The translations under genes and the position numbers were made by a program. 64,000 nucleotides of DNA, from positions 930,001 through 994,000 of the forward strand of contig OZ024847.1 in the NCBI GenBank assembly GCA_964017145.1. Reading direction: 5' to 3'. The notes under the pieces were generated by a model. The model saw only the letters and a program-made list of their open reading frames with translations, was not told the origin of the DNA and made no database searches. Below, piece by piece: positions 60,291 to 64,000 of this stretch (positions are counted from its first letter, which is position 1; every line of letters starts with the position of its first letter). This DNA comes from Agrocybe praecox. Its lineage: Eukaryota > Basidiomycota > Agaricomycetes > Agaricales > Agrocybaceae.

Positions 60291-61505
60291 ATGGAGGTGT
60301 TGCAAACCGTCGCTCGAAAGATACTTGATTTCTTCTGGCCGGAAGACCCGGCCACTAAGGCATTCGACGATGCAACAGAGTCATTCAGCGCGTACCGAAC
60401 CTCGAACCAGAAGGCTGACCTCGACGCGGCCATTATGAACTTTTCCACGTCGCTCGACCTACGTCTTCAGAGGAGGAACGAATGGGCCGCAGACTCACAC
60501 GCGGTAGCACCACCAGACAAAGTACAAGCATTGTCCAGCAGTATCGCCGACACGTATCTGAACTTCATCGTCGCGCTCATGGAGCGGTACTGGAAATTCG
60601 GAAATGCAAAAGAGGACGCTGAGCAGCTGATGAAGTTGGAAGAGAACCTGTTCAAGGAATGGGACCAGCGTTGTCCGCCGGGCTATGCTAACGTCGCGTT
60701 CAATCTTGGGAACGTGTACTGCCAGCTTTATCGCAATACCGTCTTGGAACCGGTGCTTGTTGTAGATAAACCACGGAAGGCACGCGGCAATACCTCGCAC
60801 ACCGAGAAAGGCGTCATCGACGACAAAGAAGCTATATTCCAGAAACTTCGAGCCATGTACGAAAGGTTGATATACCTCAATGATGGAGATGGTGGGCAGA
60901 CGCAGGACATCAAACGCATGTCTTTGATGGCGTTGAGCAAGATGCTCGTTTTCAAGTACACGTCGGACGGAAGCTCGAAGAATAAAGTGTTGTTGTTGAG
61001 CGACGCGATCAACTACCTCGAACAGGCGTCGAATCTTTTCCAGCCTCTACCTATCACATCCTTACCCCCAGCTCTCCAGGCTGAGTATAGAGACTGCAAC
61101 GATAACCTCGCCACCGCGTATTTCATGCGATACGAAGCGAGCTCCGCGAGTGCTTCTGACCTGCAGGACCTCAATAAATCCATCGACTTGTTCAACGCCA
61201 GTCAGCAGATGTACGCCGAAGACCCCCGCTCACCGCTGGCCATCAGGTGTGCGCATAACCTTGCACGCGCGCTGTACAAGCGGTACGAGTCTCTTCAGAG
61301 TTATTCTCGGACGACCAGGATCGCTGGGATGAGATCGGTGCGCGTCAAGGCTGGATTGGATGATCTGAGGGAGGCGGAGAGGGTGGAGAAACAGGTGAAG
61401 AGCGCGTTTGATTCGCTGGGAGAAGAACAGACGGAGAGGATGAAGTTGGAGGATGTGAAGAGGGATATGATCCTCCTCCTTGGAGTGATTACTCAACAGG
61501 CTTGA
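60291..61505 (+). CDS. TPR-like helical protein, intronless
   Basis: One uninterrupted frame of 404 residues starting MEVLQTVARKILDFFWP. This is unusual here, because almost all neighbours have introns. The sequence is almost entirely helical, with TPR-like pairs such as VAFNLGNVYCQLYRN, LLLSDAINYLEQASNLF and LAIRCAHNLARALYKRY, the last near the C-terminus. There is no catalytic motif or TM segment. It could be a TPR protein of the kind that accompanies CHAT domains in basidiomycetes, but no such domain follows. It is not closely similar to the TPR 1/2 proteins in this window. Confidence 0.7.
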   Translation: MEVLQTVARKILDFFWPEDPATKAFDDATESFSAYRTSNQKADLDAAIMNFSTSLDLRLQRRNEWAADSHAVAPPDKVQALSSSIADTYLNFIVALMERYWKFGNAKEDAEQLMKLEENLFKEWDQRCPPGYANVAFNLGNVYCQLYRNTVLEPVLVVDKPRKARGNTSHTEKGVIDDKEAIFQKLRAMYERLIYLNDGDGGQTQDIKRMSLMALSKMLVFKYTSDGSSKNKVLLLSDAINYLEQASNLFQPLPITSLPPALQAEYRDCNDNLATAYFMRYEASSASASDLQDLNKSIDLFNASQQMYAEDPRSPLAIRCAHNLARALYKRYESLQSYSRTTRIAGMRSVRVKAGLDDLREAERVEKQVKSAFDSLGEEQTERMKLEDVKRDMILLLGVITQQA

Positions 61506-62149
61506 GTGATTGATGTTTTTACTATCTTGCCTCAATTCTCGTCTCGTCTAATATAGCTCGGGAGGCAGTCATCGAAACAGTCTACCTTCTTTCCGCAAAG
61601 GCTGGCTGGATATCAGTTATTGTATTCCTACGTTTGTTTCTGTCTCTTTTCTCTCTGTTTGGTGCTGGCTTGGACCGCCTCAGCACACTGTATATAAACA
61701 TTCTTCCTATTTCCACTTATGTCGGCAATCTCGACGAGCGAATAATTTATAGATTAGTTAGTTACAAGTGCATCAATTACGACGTTGCGATAGACTCTCA
61801 ACAAATAAATTTCAAAGCACAAGAAGGGTCCCTGGAGGAAAAATGTGTATTGATTTCGACAGAATACAAAGCAATAAGGAAATTCTAAATTCTACAACTA
61901 GCAAACTGAGACCCTTTTCAAGGTCATTTTGTATGTAGTAAGTCTACCAGTACCAGTATATAGCTATAAAACCAGTATAGGCAAAGTAAAGTACAAACTT
62001 TTGGATTGATGTATATGTGGGTTTTCATTTACAAACAGAGGGAGTAAGGAATAGCACTGTGGATAGCGAGGGATAGAGAACATGTTGATGGCGGGAAAGG
62101 GTATATAGTTGAAAAGAAAGTGTTGAAGAAAGTGTATTTCCTTCCCTGC
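61506..62149. other. Intergenic AT-rich stretch
   Basis: No gene is supported. It lies between convergent genes and probably holds both 3' UTRs. Confidence 0.5.
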
Positions 62150-63408
62150 TCAAACATTGTGGTCGCCGACAACAGGTGGGTAATCTCCGTACTTGTCCGT
62201 CGAGTCGGAATCATACTCGACGGACTTCATCACGCCCACACTCTGCACACCCAATGTCGTCTCTGATAGCTGGCCCTTGGCCTGACGACCTTGACCATGT
62301 CGTCCATGCGAGCCAGTAGTCGCGTTGCCACTGGTAAGTGAGAGGGGAACGGCGAACTTGTCTTCTTTGATCGTCGACCTGAGGCGGGTGGTGGAGAAGG
62401 TGTTTTCGCGGAAGATCCCAAACTTGGTGTTACGGAAGACGCGGCAGGCCATGATGTTCATCAGCATAATGTTTGGCACAGTAAACATAGTCTGATACGA
62501 GACGGGTACGCCAGGGAGGTAAAGCATGATGACGGTCATCAGGGAGGTAGTGACAGTGGTCCTGTGGTGGGTTAGTTACATGCTAAAAACGAGAAAAGAG
62601 ATAACGTACAGATAATATACCTGTCCGTCTTGTAACAGGGACCTGGAGAATGCGGGCATGTGGACACCGAAGACTAATGTGCGCACACCATCTTTAAGGG
62701 TGTTGTCGAGGTGAGAGTTGACCACGAGGCGCCATGAGATGGCGATGAAGACGAAGGTATCGTTGACAAGAGGGATGATGGCAGCCGCTTGGACGTAATT
62801 CTGAAGACTGGCGTTGATACAGTAGTTGGTATCGCCAATGTTCGCTCCGACGACGCCCTGGGTCACGGTGAGACATCCAGCGAGGGAAGCAAGCCACATG
62901 AACGCAAAGAATGTGACAACATATTTATTGTTGTCGAAAATGGCACGGACGCGGAAGAAGAAAAGGAGGGAGGTGAACGGGACGGCCACAGGGAAAAGCC
63001 AGTCAACGACTTTCTCAAATCTGTAACAGTTGCCGGTGGGAGCGGTCTCGAAGATGGTGCTAGCTAGTACGTAGCCGAGGGCCCCAAGTCTGTTGAAAGC
63101 GTTAGCAAAAGCCAAATTGCAGTTTTTGAAAACTGCCGTACCTGGATATGATGTATACAATGGTCGGGTAAGTGATACGATAGTTGGTCAGGAGCCGGAT
63201 GTCATTTGGGAGGTTGTTGAGGATGTCCCAAACCATAATCTACGCAATAATTAACGGATGAAAGACAACATGGGGTATGCAAGTAACTTACGCCGCAAGA
63301 GCCAATAAGAATGTAAGTCGAGATTGTGACTTGGTATGCCAGATCCGGTGGTAGGAAAGCCATCGGGGTGTGAGGGTTAGGCAACAACATAGTAGCATTA
63401 GCCGCCAT
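62150..63408 (-). CDS. Seven-TM membrane protein, DUF6533-like, member 4
   Basis: The start at 63408 gives MAANATMLLPNPHTPMAFLP. Joins give LIGSCG-IMVWDILNNLPNDIRLLT, then IVYIISR to LGALGYVLASTIFETAPTGN. The centre has TSLLFFFRVRAIFDNNKYVV, FAFMWLASLAGCL, DTNYCINASLQNYVQ and FIAISWRLVVNSHLDN. The last exon (TTVTTSLMTVIMLYLPG) has MACRVFRNTKFG and a Ser/Thr/Gly-rich tail ending PPVVGDHNV. It is closest to member 1 in TM layout and tail motif. Membership of the family is secure, but its function is unknown. Confidence 0.78.
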
Positions 63409-64000
63409 AGTTGAAAAAAAAAAATTAGATGAAAGGAGGGACGGGTTTGGGGATCCAAGGAGGAACACAGAGAAACTGAACAACCTTTTGCGAGAATATA
63501 AGCATTCGTTACAGGAGTGTGGGTGCCATAGATAGCTCCTAAGCGATGTCAAACAATCTTCTGGTGAGATTCGCTGACTTAACGATTGCGGAAAAGTAGA
63601 TACTTTACGCAGGGTCCGACCTATCCCTCGTTTGTTTTCTCTTTTGCCACCGGCTAACCGTGGCTTTTTCTTCGTATGTGCCTCCGAATACCATTTCCAT
63701 GTCGCCCAGAATAATGAAATCCCTGACCCATGCTATTTTTTGCAGGCCAGCAACTCCCAGAAGTGAAGTAGGTTACGACACCCTGGTTCGTCGGTTAGAA
63801 GTGGGGTCTGGGAGATATTTATCGGGTAGTTGCCAGAACTGATGGAAAACGTTCATCATCGACCGTGGAAGAGCTAAATTGAAGTACTCCGTTCCCGGGG
63901 ATATCTTGTGCGTCACGCGTCACGCGTCACTTGCCTGTACGAACTTGATTCCGAATCCTGCCGCGGCGACGAAACAACCACAACGGCCTGAATGTCCTGA
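63409..64000. other. Intergenic right end of window
   Basis: No gene is supported. Near 63912-63931 there is a short direct repeat of gcgtcac (gcgtcacgcgtcacgcgtcac-like). Confidence 0.5.

Overview
The window looks like nuclear DNA of a basidiomycete fungus, probably Agaricomycetes. Genes are split by many short (about 50-60 base) GT...AG introns, and the gene families are typical of that group: seven-TM DUF6533-like proteins, DUF1996 secreted proteins, DUF4139/MuiA-like proteins, large TPR proteins and an O-methylsterigmatocystin-oxidoreductase-like P450. Nothing bacterial or viral is seen. Exon joins were worked out by hand from splice signals, reading frame and comparison of the duplicated copies.

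Region 1 (1-362) is the 5' end of an NAD(P)-dependent SDR reductase/epimerase that runs off the left edge.

Region 2 (about 940-29122) is a direct tandem segmental duplication of two units of about 14 kb (A about 940-15496, B about 15533-29122). Each unit has the same order: a DUF4140/DUF4139 gene (+), TPR gene 1 (-), a decayed gene (-), TPR gene 2 (-), a seven-TM membrane gene (+) and a broken second seven-TM gene (+). TPR 1 and TPR 2 are themselves older paralogues. Each TPR protein has an N-terminal helical domain, spread over three short exons, that resembles the HeLo-like N-terminal domains of fungal STAND proteins. The two units have decayed differently: TPR 1 is frameshifted in A but open in B, while the seven-TM gene is intact in A but has lost a splice donor in B.

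Region 3 (29195-45131) is a large inverted repeat. Its arms, about 2.65 kb without the insertion, each carry a three-finger C2H2 gene. They flank a 9.35 kb block of conserved genes, all on the + strand: GINS subunit PSF1, a DUF2358-like mitochondrial protein, a DUF1996 secreted protein, the NEDD8-activating E1 regulatory subunit ULA1, and a stomatin-like SPFH protein. The left arm alone contains a 1291-base Helitron-like insertion with a helicase fragment, and the right arm preserves its empty site. A third, broken zinc-finger fragment follows the right arm.

Region 4 (45448-64000) has four dispersed seven-TM (DUF6533-like) genes, the mitochondrial Fe-S P-loop protein IND1/NUBPL, a cytochrome P450, glucosamine-6-phosphate N-acetyltransferase GNA1 and an intronless TPR-like protein. 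These are separated by gene-poor stretches.

The most unusual content is the duplicated HeLo-like/TPR locus with its divergent decay, and the inverted repeat with a datable Helitron-like insertion.
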